From Polyangia bacterium (lineage in GTDB: Bacteria > Myxococcota_A > Polyangia > Nannocystales > Nannocystaceae), in contig JAUIKS010000018.1 of the NCBI GenBank assembly GCA_030430565.1, positions 62,001 to 126,000 of the forward strand: DNA of 64,000 bases, given 5' to 3'. Made by a program: the position numbers and the translations under genes. How positions within the stretch are numbered: position 1 is the stretch's first letter; every line of letters starts with the position of its first letter. Below, in pieces: positions 27,001-34,071 of the stretch. Below the pieces are notes generated by a model, which saw only the letters and a program-made list of their open reading frames with translations, was not told the DNA's origin and did no database searches.

Positions 27001-27144
27001 GCGGGCGCCCTCGCGGGAGAGCTGCACGATCAACGAGTGCTCCGTCTCAATGGTCGGCGCGAGCGCGTGTCCGCGCGCGTCGACCTCGACGAACCACGTG
27101 GGGTCGATCCAAATTTTCCAGCGACTCGCTCCCGGGAGGTTCAT
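24082..27144 (-). CDS. Large pseudokinase-like, coiled-coil protein with Ser-rich tandem repeats
   Basis: The protein of about 1020 residues has a divergent protein-kinase-like region around residues 215-330. LVGVDALHSQGRVHGALAADALI (261-283) occupies the place of the catalytic loop, but HGAL replaces HRDL, so the catalytic Asp is missing. No glycine loop or DFG is visible. A long middle domain follows with no recognisable motif. Residues 720-880 are a charged coiled coil (ERKRQFETELKRFERKLRDH). The tail holds polySer-STRQRV repeats, then poly-Pro and a basic end. Start ATG 27144 was chosen because GGGAGG lies just upstream. The gene follows the two-component pair on the same strand. It may be a scaffold, but that is only an inference. 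Confidence 0.75.
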   Translation of the reverse strand: MNLPGASRWKIWIDPTWFVEVDARGHALAPTIETEHSLIVQLSREGARGRRRALELPRLDADDARENSLRCQLVEARVAAAWELHELLAGDPASEVLAGPLGRPHPLRRAPIRRTAATVAGRGPSDEPRARSRVLVCFTPGQPPRLCSVTPRARVGEEPGDGADELEVVPPTLTGELARLRSAPLSGDASPRAPLAEAVAAGARVPGRAREPGVSDAPPWYLGLPSQMTIWPARRLRETAARRLHTTWTPRDVLALIRRVLVGVDALHSQGRVHGALAADALITSGAPTDPAGYRLASSPWLGSDAPLPDAELAALYRYARVAPLPDAARARGRLRTADAALILHNLDDAQAEHEYFICLGWRDSLLPTGVSAPGAPTLEATSLHATWRALQRAPESLPPVEDARPGDLLVLGSHVFEVINGAILDRADPLSSRARARHVCLRCRPAPARLTGGRYLVRARARATAEPPSGALLHIQGYRILPRQSAATDLRDIGELTLRALLSSAQDRSLGGVLDEDGREGADGLPDDDQELTADPERLAAGTLAALADETLARELWPRLDGVCSALRDQLARDVEVVDGELELQFAAGPQLPLRLHVRQLTKLLIETTPGARLLLRRVDSSAVFLLLIHFALACLQRRDALTSASSSRAPLRPFCAARDEPPTPDGCVAAALAWLDPLLPYLEPARARAVFEDFETAVDVLCEPAARSFTGLSPVYTLWSQLTRTRGKLTKNTHELLRRGSEQRENLERLDELERVYHEQLRLNESLEFRLSSHVERKRQFETELKRFERKLRDHGNEKRQLEAKLKASLTAARRLTTSYSDACNELKAWRERDRQLHAALQRLERIPLLNLRDQGAAREALYALIRATPRATPQPAGASSSSSSSSSSTRRRVANASSSSSSTRQRVVDSSSSSSTRQRVVDPSSSSSSTRQRVASPSPSASSSTRQRVASASASTSPIGQVKRDAAPAAKRAATPQPPPSPAQDHGKPPPPPPPPPPAKKSSARQPPPPPRRRAKR
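24290..24500 (-). repeat. 39-42-bp tandem repeats encoding SSSTRQRV units
   Basis: Five units spaced 39-42 bp apart encode poly-Ser followed by STR(Q/R)RV and a two- or three-residue spacer. The core GCGCGTCGAGGACGA is nearly identical in four copies, starting near 24344, 24386, 24425 and 24467. They are coding repeats, not CRISPR spacers: each unit-to-unit interval is itself repetitive. Confidence 0.88.
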
Positions 27145-27241
27145 GGCGGCGTGCTCCGTCGCGCGGCGTTGGTTTCGCGCGCGCGAATTTGTGCACACTA
27201 CACCGATCCTTGGACGCGCGAGTCAAGCCCGATAACAACGT

Positions 27242-28729
27242 TCACTGGCGTGGGAGCCGGAGCACGAGCCGGGCGCCCTTGGCCCCGTCCGGGCGGTCCT
27301 CCGCGACGATCGTCCCGCCGTGGGCGTTGGCGATCTGGCGGCACAGGTGCAGCCCGAGGCCGACGCCGCCCTGGTCGCGCGCGCGCGCGTCGTCGAGGCG
27401 GTGAAACGGCTCGAAGATGATCTCGCGGTCGGCCGCAGGGATGCCGGGCCCGCAGTCCTCGACGGCCACCTCGAAGTGGTCGTCGTGGCGTCGCGCGAGC
27501 GCGACGATCTCGTCGTCGGGGCAGGCCCGGCGCGCGTTGTTGAGGAGGTTGCTGAGCAGGCGCTCGAGCAGCACGGGGTCGGCGTCGAGCTCGAGATCGG
27601 CGGGCTCACAGTCGACGCGCGCGTCGACCTTGCTGGCGGCGTGCTCCAAGATCGACGCGATCTCGAGGGTCTGGGTCTCGAGCGCCTGGGCCTCGCCGGC
27701 CGCGAGCTCGAGCTTCCCGCTGGTCAGCAGGTCCGCGATCAGCGTGGCCATCTCGTTGAGGTCCTCGTCGAGCTCGCCGAGACCCTCGTGCACCCGGGTC
27801 AGCGTCGGGTCGCTCGCGGCCGTCGGATCCGCGGCGACGCGCTTCGACATGTCGCGCTCCACGCGATCGCCGAGCAGCTCGACGAGCACGCGCATGCGCG
27901 CGACCGGGGTGCGCAGCTCGTGCGAGACGTTGGCGAGGAGCGTCCGCTGCCCGCGGATGAGGGCGTCGAGGCGCCCGGCCATGTCGTTGAAGGCGAGCCC
28001 CAGACGGTCGATCTCGTCGCGCGGCAGCGGGGTCTCGAGCGCGATGCGGTGGGTGAGCTCGCCGCTGGCGATGCGCTCGGCGCCGCGCTCGAGGGCCGCG
28101 AGCCGTCGGCTCAGCGCGCGCGCGAGCGGCCATGTCCCCGCGGCCAGGAACACGCTGAGCGCGATGATGATGGCGAGCGCGTACTGCCAGCGCGCGCCGG
28201 GGCGGCGCGCGTCGATCTTGACGACGCCGCGCATGGTCTTTGTGTCGGGGTCGAGCAGGCCGAGGAAGATCAGCGGCGGCATCCCGCGCCCGCGCTGGCG
28301 CACGATCGGGTGTCCGCGCTCGAGCTTGCGGTGCAGCTTGCGGCGCGCGCCCTTGCGCCCCTGCTTGGGCGCGCGCGTGTTGGGGTGGTGGTGGCGGAGG
28401 AAGCGCTCGGGGCGGGAGTCGAGCTCGAGGTGGAGGCCGAGCGCGCGCCCGACCTCGGCCTCGGTCTCGCGGCGCTGCTTGCCGGGGAGCTCGAGCGCCG
28501 CGAGCAGCTCGGCCTCGTGCTCCTCGATCGCGTCGATGGTCTCCTCGACCCACTCAGGGCCGTAGCTGCGCGCGAGCATGTAGACGACCAGGCCGACGAC
28601 CGCGGCGAAGGCGGCGACGGTCAGCAGCGAGCTGACGTAGATCCGCCAGAACAACCCTCGGCGGCCGGCCGCGCGCGGATCTTCGCTGCCTTGGGCGCGC
28701 AGCGGAGCGCTTGGGGGCGTGCTGGACAT
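27242..28729 (-). CDS. Sensor histidine kinase (two-component system)
   Basis: The 495-residue protein has two membrane helices (ISSLLTVAAFAAVVGLVVYML-type near residue 30 and WQYALAIIIALSVFLAAGTWPL near 180) that flank a basic, His/Arg-rich periplasmic loop. A HAMP domain follows, then the phosphoacceptor segment SHELRTPVARMRV with H270, the N box LLSNLLNNARRA, and G boxes DCGPGIP and GGVGLGLHLC. It is a complete CpxA/RstB-like kinase. The gene starts 27 bp after the stop of the response-regulator gene, so the two form an operon. The signal sensed is unknown, but the high positive charge of the loop may suit anions. Confidence 0.95.
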   Translation of the reverse strand: MSSTPPSAPLRAQGSEDPRAAGRRGLFWRIYVSSLLTVAAFAAVVGLVVYMLARSYGPEWVEETIDAIEEHEAELLAALELPGKQRRETEAEVGRALGLHLELDSRPERFLRHHHPNTRAPKQGRKGARRKLHRKLERGHPIVRQRGRGMPPLIFLGLLDPDTKTMRGVVKIDARRPGARWQYALAIIIALSVFLAAGTWPLARALSRRLAALERGAERIASGELTHRIALETPLPRDEIDRLGLAFNDMAGRLDALIRGQRTLLANVSHELRTPVARMRVLVELLGDRVERDMSKRVAADPTAASDPTLTRVHEGLGELDEDLNEMATLIADLLTSGKLELAAGEAQALETQTLEIASILEHAASKVDARVDCEPADLELDADPVLLERLLSNLLNNARRACPDDEIVALARRHDDHFEVAVEDCGPGIPAADREIIFEPFHRLDDARARDQGGVGLGLHLCRQIANAHGGTIVAEDRPDGAKGARLVLRLPRQ

Positions 28730-28756
28730 GATCGTCGAGGCGGGGTGGGGGGAATG

Positions 28757-29485
28757 TTAGTTGCTGACTGAAAGGACATATCCGACGCCGCGGACGGTGC
28801 GGATCAAGCCCTTCGCGGACTTGTCGGTCGCGGTCAGGGCCTGGCGGATCTTGCTGAGGTGGACGTCGATCGAGCGATCGACCGAGGGATCGAAGTCGCC
28901 GGCCGGCTCGCCGCGCAGCGCCCGGACGCGGGCGTTGAGCTGCTCGCGCGAGAGCACGTGGTCGCGCGAGCTCGCGAGCACCCACAGGAGATCGAATTGG
29001 TAGGCCGTCAGCGTGCACAGCTCGTCGCCGATCGTGACGCGCCGGCGCGAGCGGTCGATCGTGAGCGGGCCGACGCTGTGCTGCTCGGCGGCGTCGTCGC
29101 CCGACGCGCCCCGCTGAGCCCGAGTGGCTTCGAAGCGGCGCATGACGGCGCGGATGCGGGCGACCAGCTCGCGCGGGCTAAACGGCTTCGGCAGGTAGTC
29201 ATCGGCGCCGATCTCGAGCCCGAGGATGCGGTCGACCTCATCGCCGCGGGCGGTCAGCATGATCACGGGGACGCTGCTGCGCTGGCGCAGCTCTTTGCAG
29301 ACCTCGAGGCCGCCCTTGCGCGGCAGCATCAGGTCGAGCAGCACGATGTCGTGCTCACCGCGGAGCGCACGGGCGAGTCCAAGCTCACCGTCGCCCGCGA
29401 TCTCGACCTCGAAATCGTGGCCGCGGAGGTACTCGGCCGTGCGAGCGGCCAGCTTGTTGTCGTCTTCGACCAGGAGTACGCGCAC
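28757..29485 (-). CDS. OmpR/PhoB-family response regulator
   Basis: The 242-residue protein has a receiver domain with acidic pocket VEDDN and phosphoacceptor D51 (LLDLMLPRKGG), T (LTARGDE) and K (LPKPFS). A winged-helix DNA-binding domain follows, ending in the hallmark SIDVHLSKIRQAL...IRTVRGVGYVL. The start is GTG 29485, because this gives MRVLLVEDDN at the N-terminus, although the frame remains open to 29824. It is the first gene of a pair with the histidine kinase and should act as its DNA-binding output, possibly autoregulating through the divergent region upstream. Confidence 0.96.
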   Translation of the reverse strand: MRVLLVEDDNKLAARTAEYLRGHDFEVEIAGDGELGLARALRGEHDIVLLDLMLPRKGGLEVCKELRQRSSVPVIMLTARGDEVDRILGLEIGADDYLPKPFSPRELVARIRAVMRRFEATRAQRGASGDDAAEQHSVGPLTIDRSRRRVTIGDELCTLTAYQFDLLWVLASSRDHVLSREQLNARVRALRGEPAGDFDPSVDRSIDVHLSKIRQALTATDKSAKGLIRTVRGVGYVLSVSN

Positions 29486-29866
29486 GTTTCGATGCTGCCA
29501 CACCGCCCGCGGCGGCGCTCCATCGACGCGGTAAAGCGCCAGTAAGCCGCGGGTAAAGCCGGCCACGCGCGGTTTGACGGTCGTTCGATCGGGTCGTGGA
29601 TCCGCGCGAGGCGAACATATGCGGAGGGACGCGGACCTCTGCGCTCCGAGGCGCCGCGCCGGCGCGAGAGCGCGGGAGCAGCGCGTGCGGGCTCGGCGGG
29701 CCACGCGTTGGCCAAGACCGCGCGAGGTCGCGTCGACCGCGTTGCGGGTCGCGCTCGACCTCCCTGCGACGCCGCCGCGACGGCTCCGGAATGCGAGCCG
29801 CGCGACGGCCCGGATTACGATCAAAGGCTGTTGACACGCCTAGAGCGGCGTCGTACCCCATCTTCT
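29486..29866. other. Intergenic region between divergent regulator and zinc-ribbon genes
   Basis: This 381-bp region should contain the promoters of both flanking genes. Near 29619-29640 there is a short imperfect inverted repeat around GGAGGGACGCGGACCTC. No gene could be supported. Confidence 0.45.
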
Positions 29867-30073
29867 ATGGCCTCCAAGGAGTACCGCTGCGCTCGGTGCC
29901 ACACGAAGTTCGCTCCGAAGGAAGATGAGGAGCGTTGTCCAAGCTGCGGGGCCGAAGCTGGGCTCGAGCCAGTGAAGGATGGACTCCCGCCCGCGATGAA
30001 GCTCTTTGGGGTGCTCATCGGCGGCGCGTTCGTGGCGACGGTCGCCGGCATCGTCCTGGCCGTAGCGGGGTGA
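29867..30073 (+). CDS. Small zinc-ribbon protein with C-terminal membrane anchor
   Basis: The 68-residue protein has two CxxC pairs (C8/C11 and C24/C27, CARCHTKF...CPSCGAE), forming a zinc ribbon. A single C-terminal hydrophobic helix at about residues 44-67 (LFGVLIGGAFVATVAGIVLAVAG) follows. It is a tail-anchored protein with the ribbon in the cytoplasm. Start ATG 29867. It is followed after 84 bp by another zinc-ribbon membrane protein on the same strand. The function is unknown. Confidence 0.8.
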   Translation: MASKEYRCARCHTKFAPKEDEERCPSCGAEAGLEPVKDGLPPAMKLFGVLIGGAFVATVAGIVLAVAG

Positions 30074-30157
30074 CGCGATGTCAGCTGCGTTCCCGACCGC
30101 GCGCGGAGCGAGCGCGCTTGTGGTAGGTTGCACCCGAGGTCAAGGTCAAGGCGACCC

Positions 30158-32401
30158 GTGATCATTCGCTGTCCAAAGTGCGGTACTGACTTCGCCCTGG
30201 AAGCGGACTCGATCGGGCCCGAGGGCGTGACGCTGCGGTGCTCGGTCTGCTCGCACGTGTTCCACGCCGAGCTCATCGCGCCGGGCGCGAGCGTCGACGC
30301 TGAGCCCTGGCAGATCGCCAGCCCCGAGAAGCATCTCTTCACCGTCCCCGACGTGAAGACGATCCTCGCGTACATCGAGGACGGCCGGATCACCCCCGAG
30401 CACCAGGTCTCGCGCTCTGGGCAGACGTGGGTGCCGATCGGCGACCTGCCCGAATTCTCGAGCGTGTTCATGTCCCATGGGTCCTACTCGGACCTGCCCA
30501 AGGTCGTCCGCACGATCGAGAGCCGGCCCGCGCTGATCGGCGACCCGATCCGCGTCAGCGGGATCCTGGGCCCGCTGTCGGAGGACCAGGTCAACTCGCT
30601 GGGTCCGCCGCCGGCGTTCGGCTCGGACAGCGACAGCGGCGGCGGCGATGGAGCGCGACGTCCACGCCCGCACGAGGAGGTCGCGGCGCTGCTGTCCTCG
30701 GCGGTGAGCATGGCGACGCGCGGTCCGGTCCCGGCGCCGCCGGATCACGGCGTCGACGCCCCGACCCCCGCGCAGCGACCCGCGTCGATGCTCGAGGCCG
30801 TGACCAACGCGGTCTCCAATCCAAACATGTCGGCGAAGTCGCTGGCTGGCACGCCCTCGGTCTCGCTGCTGGCGAGCGGGCCGAAGGTCGCGCCGCCAGC
30901 CGAAGACGCGAAGCCGGCGGAGGAAGCCGCCGACGAGGCCGAGAAGAGCGAGGAGAAGCCCGAGCCGGAGCCCTCCGAGGTCGTCATCGTCAAGGTCGAG
31001 AAGAAAGAGGAGGAAGGCAGCAACACGCTGCTGTGGCTCGTGCTCCTCAGCGTGGCGGTCGGGCTCGTCGTCATCATCGTCCGCCCGGATCTGCGCGAGC
31101 GCTTCCTCGGCAACACCCGACCGGTCGCGCCGGCGCCGGCGCCCGTGAACCCGGCGGCGTCGATCTCCCCGGAGCAGCTCAACGCCCAGCGCGCGATCCA
31201 GAACCTCGGGCTCGAAGAGACCGAGGCCGTCCAAAAAGACCTGCAGAACATCATCGACAACCGCATCGGCGACGCCGCGCGGATCGACCGCGCGAAGCTC
31301 TCGCAGGCCGAGATGTTGGCGATGCGCGCGCTCGCGTTCTCGATCTCCGCGGCCATCGACCCGGCGGCGGTCGAGGGCACCGCCGGGTCCCGCGCCAAAG
31401 AAGACGCGGCCCTGGCCGCGACGATGTTCAAGGAGGTCGGTCGCCAGCACATCACGGACCTGGCCCAGCACGCGCGCGTGGAGGGTCTGCTGGCGCTGGT
31501 CAACAACAAGCCGAGCGCGGAGGTCCTCAACCTGCTCCCGCCGCGTGGAGCTGAGATCGTGCATCTCGCGGTCGAGACCTCGGCGCTCTGGCGCGATCCC
31601 GAGGCGCCGGTCCCGTCGGGCCTGATCAGCCGGTTGCAAGCCGCGCTGGTCCCTGGGACCTCAACGCTGACGCAGTGCCTGCTCGCCATCACGTTGGCGC
31701 GCAGCGGCGACAACGAGGGCGCGCAGCAGCTCATGCGTCAGATCCTCACGGTCGTCCCCGATCAGCCGGTGGCCATGACGCTCGACGCCTGGCTGACCGC
31801 CAGGATCGCGGCGGCCTCCTCGCCGGACGCGAAGCAGCCAGAGGGCGAGCCCATCCCGCCGATTGGAGAGACCGGCGCTGATCCCACGGCCGGCGACGGG
31901 TCGCCGTCGACGCCGCGTCGTCCGGTGATCAGCGTTGAGGCTAAGATCGATCGCGCTTGTGAGCAGATCCGCAGCGAGGGCGAAGAGGTCAACGCCGGCG
32001 TGAAGACGCTGATCGACCTCACCGGCAGCGAGGGCGCGTTCGCCAGCAAGGCGCACATGTGCACCGCCGAGGGTTATCGCAAGCTCGGGCGGCTGGACTC
32101 CGCGTTGACCTACTTCGAGCGCGTGCTCAAAACGAACCCGCGCCAGCAAAAAGCGCTGAAGGCCGCCGCTGAGATCGCGGTCGAGAAGAAGATGACGGAG
32201 CAGGCGATCGAGTTTTATCGACGCCTGCTCGAGGTCAACCCCAACGACAGCGCCGCGATCGTGTTCCTGTCCAAGCACGGCGTCGAGCGGCCGAAGCCGA
32301 AGCCGGACGCGCCTGCAGGCACGCCCCCAGCAAAAGGGGCCGCGAGCGCCGGAGATACGCCGAGCGACGGCGCTCCGGGCGAATCCGCGAGCGGCGGCTG
32401 A
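30158..32401 (+). CDS. Zinc-ribbon/GYF-like/TPR single-pass membrane protein
   Basis: The 747-residue protein starts with an MJ0042-type zinc ribbon (IIRCPKCGTDF... LRCSVCSHVF, with Cys at 5, 8, 28 and 31). A GYF_2-like segment follows at about 60-105 (LFTVPDVKTILAYIEDGRI... SRSGQTWVPIGDL). A Pro/Glu linker leads to one membrane helix at about 288-307 (TLLWLVLLSVAVGLVVIIV). The C-terminal half is helical, with TPR repeats near residues 650-720 (GRLDSALTYFERVLKTNPRQ, TEQAIEFYRRLLEVNPNDSA). Start GTG 30158. The zinc-ribbon plus GYF arrangement is shared with the gliding-motility protein GltJ/AgmX of myxobacteria, but the rest differs and I do not assign that role. Confidence 0.85.
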   Translation: MIIRCPKCGTDFALEADSIGPEGVTLRCSVCSHVFHAELIAPGASVDAEPWQIASPEKHLFTVPDVKTILAYIEDGRITPEHQVSRSGQTWVPIGDLPEFSSVFMSHGSYSDLPKVVRTIESRPALIGDPIRVSGILGPLSEDQVNSLGPPPAFGSDSDSGGGDGARRPRPHEEVAALLSSAVSMATRGPVPAPPDHGVDAPTPAQRPASMLEAVTNAVSNPNMSAKSLAGTPSVSLLASGPKVAPPAEDAKPAEEAADEAEKSEEKPEPEPSEVVIVKVEKKEEEGSNTLLWLVLLSVAVGLVVIIVRPDLRERFLGNTRPVAPAPAPVNPAASISPEQLNAQRAIQNLGLEETEAVQKDLQNIIDNRIGDAARIDRAKLSQAEMLAMRALAFSISAAIDPAAVEGTAGSRAKEDAALAATMFKEVGRQHITDLAQHARVEGLLALVNNKPSAEVLNLLPPRGAEIVHLAVETSALWRDPEAPVPSGLISRLQAALVPGTSTLTQCLLAITLARSGDNEGAQQLMRQILTVVPDQPVAMTLDAWLTARIAAASSPDAKQPEGEPIPPIGETGADPTAGDGSPSTPRRPVISVEAKIDRACEQIRSEGEEVNAGVKTLIDLTGSEGAFASKAHMCTAEGYRKLGRLDSALTYFERVLKTNPRQQKALKAAAEIAVEKKMTEQAIEFYRRLLEVNPNDSAAIVFLSKHGVERPKPKPDAPAGTPPAKGAASAGDTPSDGAPGESASGG

Positions 32402-32426
32402 CCGGACGCGCGGCCCGCCGCAAAAA

Positions 32427-32444
32427 CCCCGCCTCACCGCGGGG
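32427..32444 (-). terminator. Hairpin with T-run oriented to the minus strand
   Basis: CCCCGC and GCGGGG flank CTCACC, and five A residues precede it on the plus strand. Read on the minus strand this is a stem followed by TTTTT, so it would stop antisense transcription entering the TPR gene. No minus-strand gene is visible nearby that it would serve. Confidence 0.45.
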
Positions 32445-32484
32445 AGTGATAGACTCAGGGTCTGCGCTGGATCGCAGGAGAACG

Positions 32485-32784
32485 ATGGCTGACAGAGCGC
32501 GTAGCGAGAAGGCATCCCTGACCCCGGAGCAGATCCGGGCGAAACGCGCTGAGTTCCAGCAGCGGCACTCCCAGCTGGCGGAGGGGGAGCGGAGCAGGCT
32601 CAAAGACCTCCACTACATGCACTGCCCCAAGTGCGGGTCGTCGTTGACCGAGGTTCAGTTCCGCGGCGTGCAGGTCGACAAGTGCTTCGCCTGCGGCGGC
32701 GTCTACCTCGACGACGGAGAGCTCGAGCAGCTGACGGGGAAGCCAGGCTGGTTCGAGAGCATGCTGCGGTTCTTTAAGGGCTAG
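32485..32784 (+). CDS. TFIIB-type zinc-finger domain protein
   Basis: The 99-residue protein contains a zf-TFIIB module with CPKC (C47/C50) and CFAC (C67/C70), and the family run GVQVDKCFACGGVYLDDGELEQL. The first 40 residues are a charged helix (TPEQIRAKRAEFQQRHSQLAEGERSRLK). Start ATG 32485 has AGGAG a few bases upstream. Proteins of this family are small and poorly characterised. It lies 83 bp after the TPR gene, on the same strand. Confidence 0.88.
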   Translation: MADRARSEKASLTPEQIRAKRAEFQQRHSQLAEGERSRLKDLHYMHCPKCGSSLTEVQFRGVQVDKCFACGGVYLDDGELEQLTGKPGWFESMLRFFKG

Positions 32785-32871
32785 CCGCCGGCGTAGGCTG
32801 GCGTCGTCCAGACACGCGAAGAGCGCGTACGCCGTCGGGCGCGCGCGCTCTCGTCGTCTGAGGGGGGGTTC

Positions 32872-33399
32872 TCAGCCCTCTTTCTTGGGGAACTTCTCAG
32901 CGCAGCGCGTAGCGAAGTCGGAGACCTTCTTCTTGAGCTCGGGCGGCGCGGTGTTGAGGGCGTTGATCTGGCAGGCGGCGGCCTCGATGCTGCCGAGCTT
33001 CACGCAGGGCGCGGTCACCATCTGGATCTGCATCTTCTTGCCCTGCTGCCACTTCTCCATGACCTCTTTGTTGTCGCCGTACATCCGCTCCATGAACTTG
33101 TCATAGGCGACGCCGACCTCTTCGCAGGCCTTGTCGATCTTCTTGGGGAGCTCCTCGGGGAGAACGCAGACCGCGTCAATCGCGGCTTTCTCTTTCTCCA
33201 CAGCCTCCTGCTCGGCTTTCTTCTTGTCCTCGCGGGCCTTCTTGCGCGCGGCCAGGGCCTCCTCCTCAGCCTTCTTCTTGTCGGCGGCCGCCTTGGCTTC
33301 AGCCGCCTTCTTGGCCTCCTCCTCGCTGTTGTCGCAGGCGGGCACGAGCGGCAGCAGGAATGAGGTGACGAGGGCGAGGGTCAACGTGCGAGCTTTCAT
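32872..33399 (-). CDS. Lipoprotein with KKAEEE coiled coil and Cys-containing C-terminal domain
   Basis: The 175-residue protein has a signal ending in LVPAC and then a highly charged Lys/Glu/Ala coiled coil at about residues 25-72. A small C-terminal domain with five cysteines follows (AVCVLPEELPKKIDKACEEV... APCVKLGSIEAAACQ... FATRCAEKF). The cysteine pattern resembles the lipoprotein at 9887-10186. Start ATG 33399 was chosen over the longer open frame to 33543 because it gives a clean signal peptide and has GGAGA upstream. The function is unknown. A coiled coil after the lipid anchor could span periplasm or contact peptidoglycan. Confidence 0.78.
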   Translation of the reverse strand: MKARTLTLALVTSFLLPLVPACDNSEEEAKKAAEAKAAADKKKAEEEALAARKKAREDKKKAEQEAVEKEKAAIDAVCVLPEELPKKIDKACEEVGVAYDKFMERMYGDNKEVMEKWQQGKKMQIQMVTAPCVKLGSIEAAACQINALNTAPPELKKKVSDFATRCAEKFPKKEG

Positions 33400-33600
33400 T
33401 ACGAGCGTGTCTCCTGGGGTGGGGGAGCGTGCTCCGTACACTGCCATGGCGAGGTGCTCGCCCGCAACGCCGCGGCGCGCGATCGTGGCCGCGACGGGTG
33501 AAGTATTCGCACGCGATTGCGCAGCGGACTTTCGGCGGTCCACGCGATACGAGCACCGGGCCGCTGCTCAACGCCAGGAGACCCTCCGTCTTTCGGGCGG

Positions 33601-33801
33601 CGAGCGTCTGGGCGAGTGAAGCGGACGAGCGTCAACGCGCCGCCGGCCCCTCCCTGGCTCGACCCGCAGCAGCGCCCTTTGAGCTTCGTTGCGAGGCTCG
33701 CGTTCAAGGGTCCAGGCTCGACGCGACAGCCGGGCCTCGCTGAGCATCGTTGCGAGCTTCGAAGTGACACAACGACGCGAGCGTCCGGGCGAGCGAAGCG
33801 G
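33601..33801. repeat. Two pairs of short direct repeats
   Basis: CGAGCGTCTGGGCGAGTGAA (from 33601, 24 bp in all) recurs at 33778-33801 with two changes. A second pair, TGAGCTTCGTTGCGAG near 33680 and TGAGCATCGTTGCGAG at 33741, lies between them. The arrangement is A-B-B'-A' in direct orientation. Confidence 0.75.
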
Positions 33802-34037
33802 TCCGCGAGCGAGTCTCGGACGGGAGCTCTCGTCGCGCGGTGGCGCGGGATCGCCCGTGCGCGAGTGGGCGCGCGAAACCCGAACTTCTTGGTGGTGGCG
33901 TGTTGGGCCCCGCAGCGATGCGTGCATCTACGAGCAAACGCGGCTGTATCTACATGCATGTTTGTTGGTTCTTGTCGGTAAGTGGTTTTTTCACGCTTGT
34001 CTGTAATGTTTTCAGTGTTGGTGGGAACAGAGAATAA

Positions 34038-34058
34038 GGGGCGCCCGCGCGGCGCCCC
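34038..34058 (+). promoter_or_regulatory. Hairpin in the leader of the beta-barrel gene
   Basis: GGGGCGCC and GGCGCCCC are perfect 8-bp arms with loop CGCGC. They lie just upstream of the GGGAG ribosome site and the ATG at 34072. With no T-run it is more likely a leader-RNA stem than a terminator. Confidence 0.5.
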
Positions 34059-34071
34059 GGGAGTGTTGCGC

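Larger units (their letters stand above)
33400..34071. other. Long intergenic region with short direct repeats
   Basis: This 670-bp region holds no gene that I can support, even though long frames exist on both strands. It contains the repeats and hairpin listed separately. From about 33900 it becomes much richer in A and T, with TACATGCATGTTT near 33951 and TTTTTT near 33987. This suggests that the promoter of the beta-barrel gene lies there. Confidence 0.6.

Noticed and set aside
30158..32401. GltJ/AgmX gliding-motility protein
   Set aside because: The zinc ribbon and GYF-like parts fit, but the TPR C-terminus and single membrane helix do not match that protein's layout, and no other glt genes are nearby.
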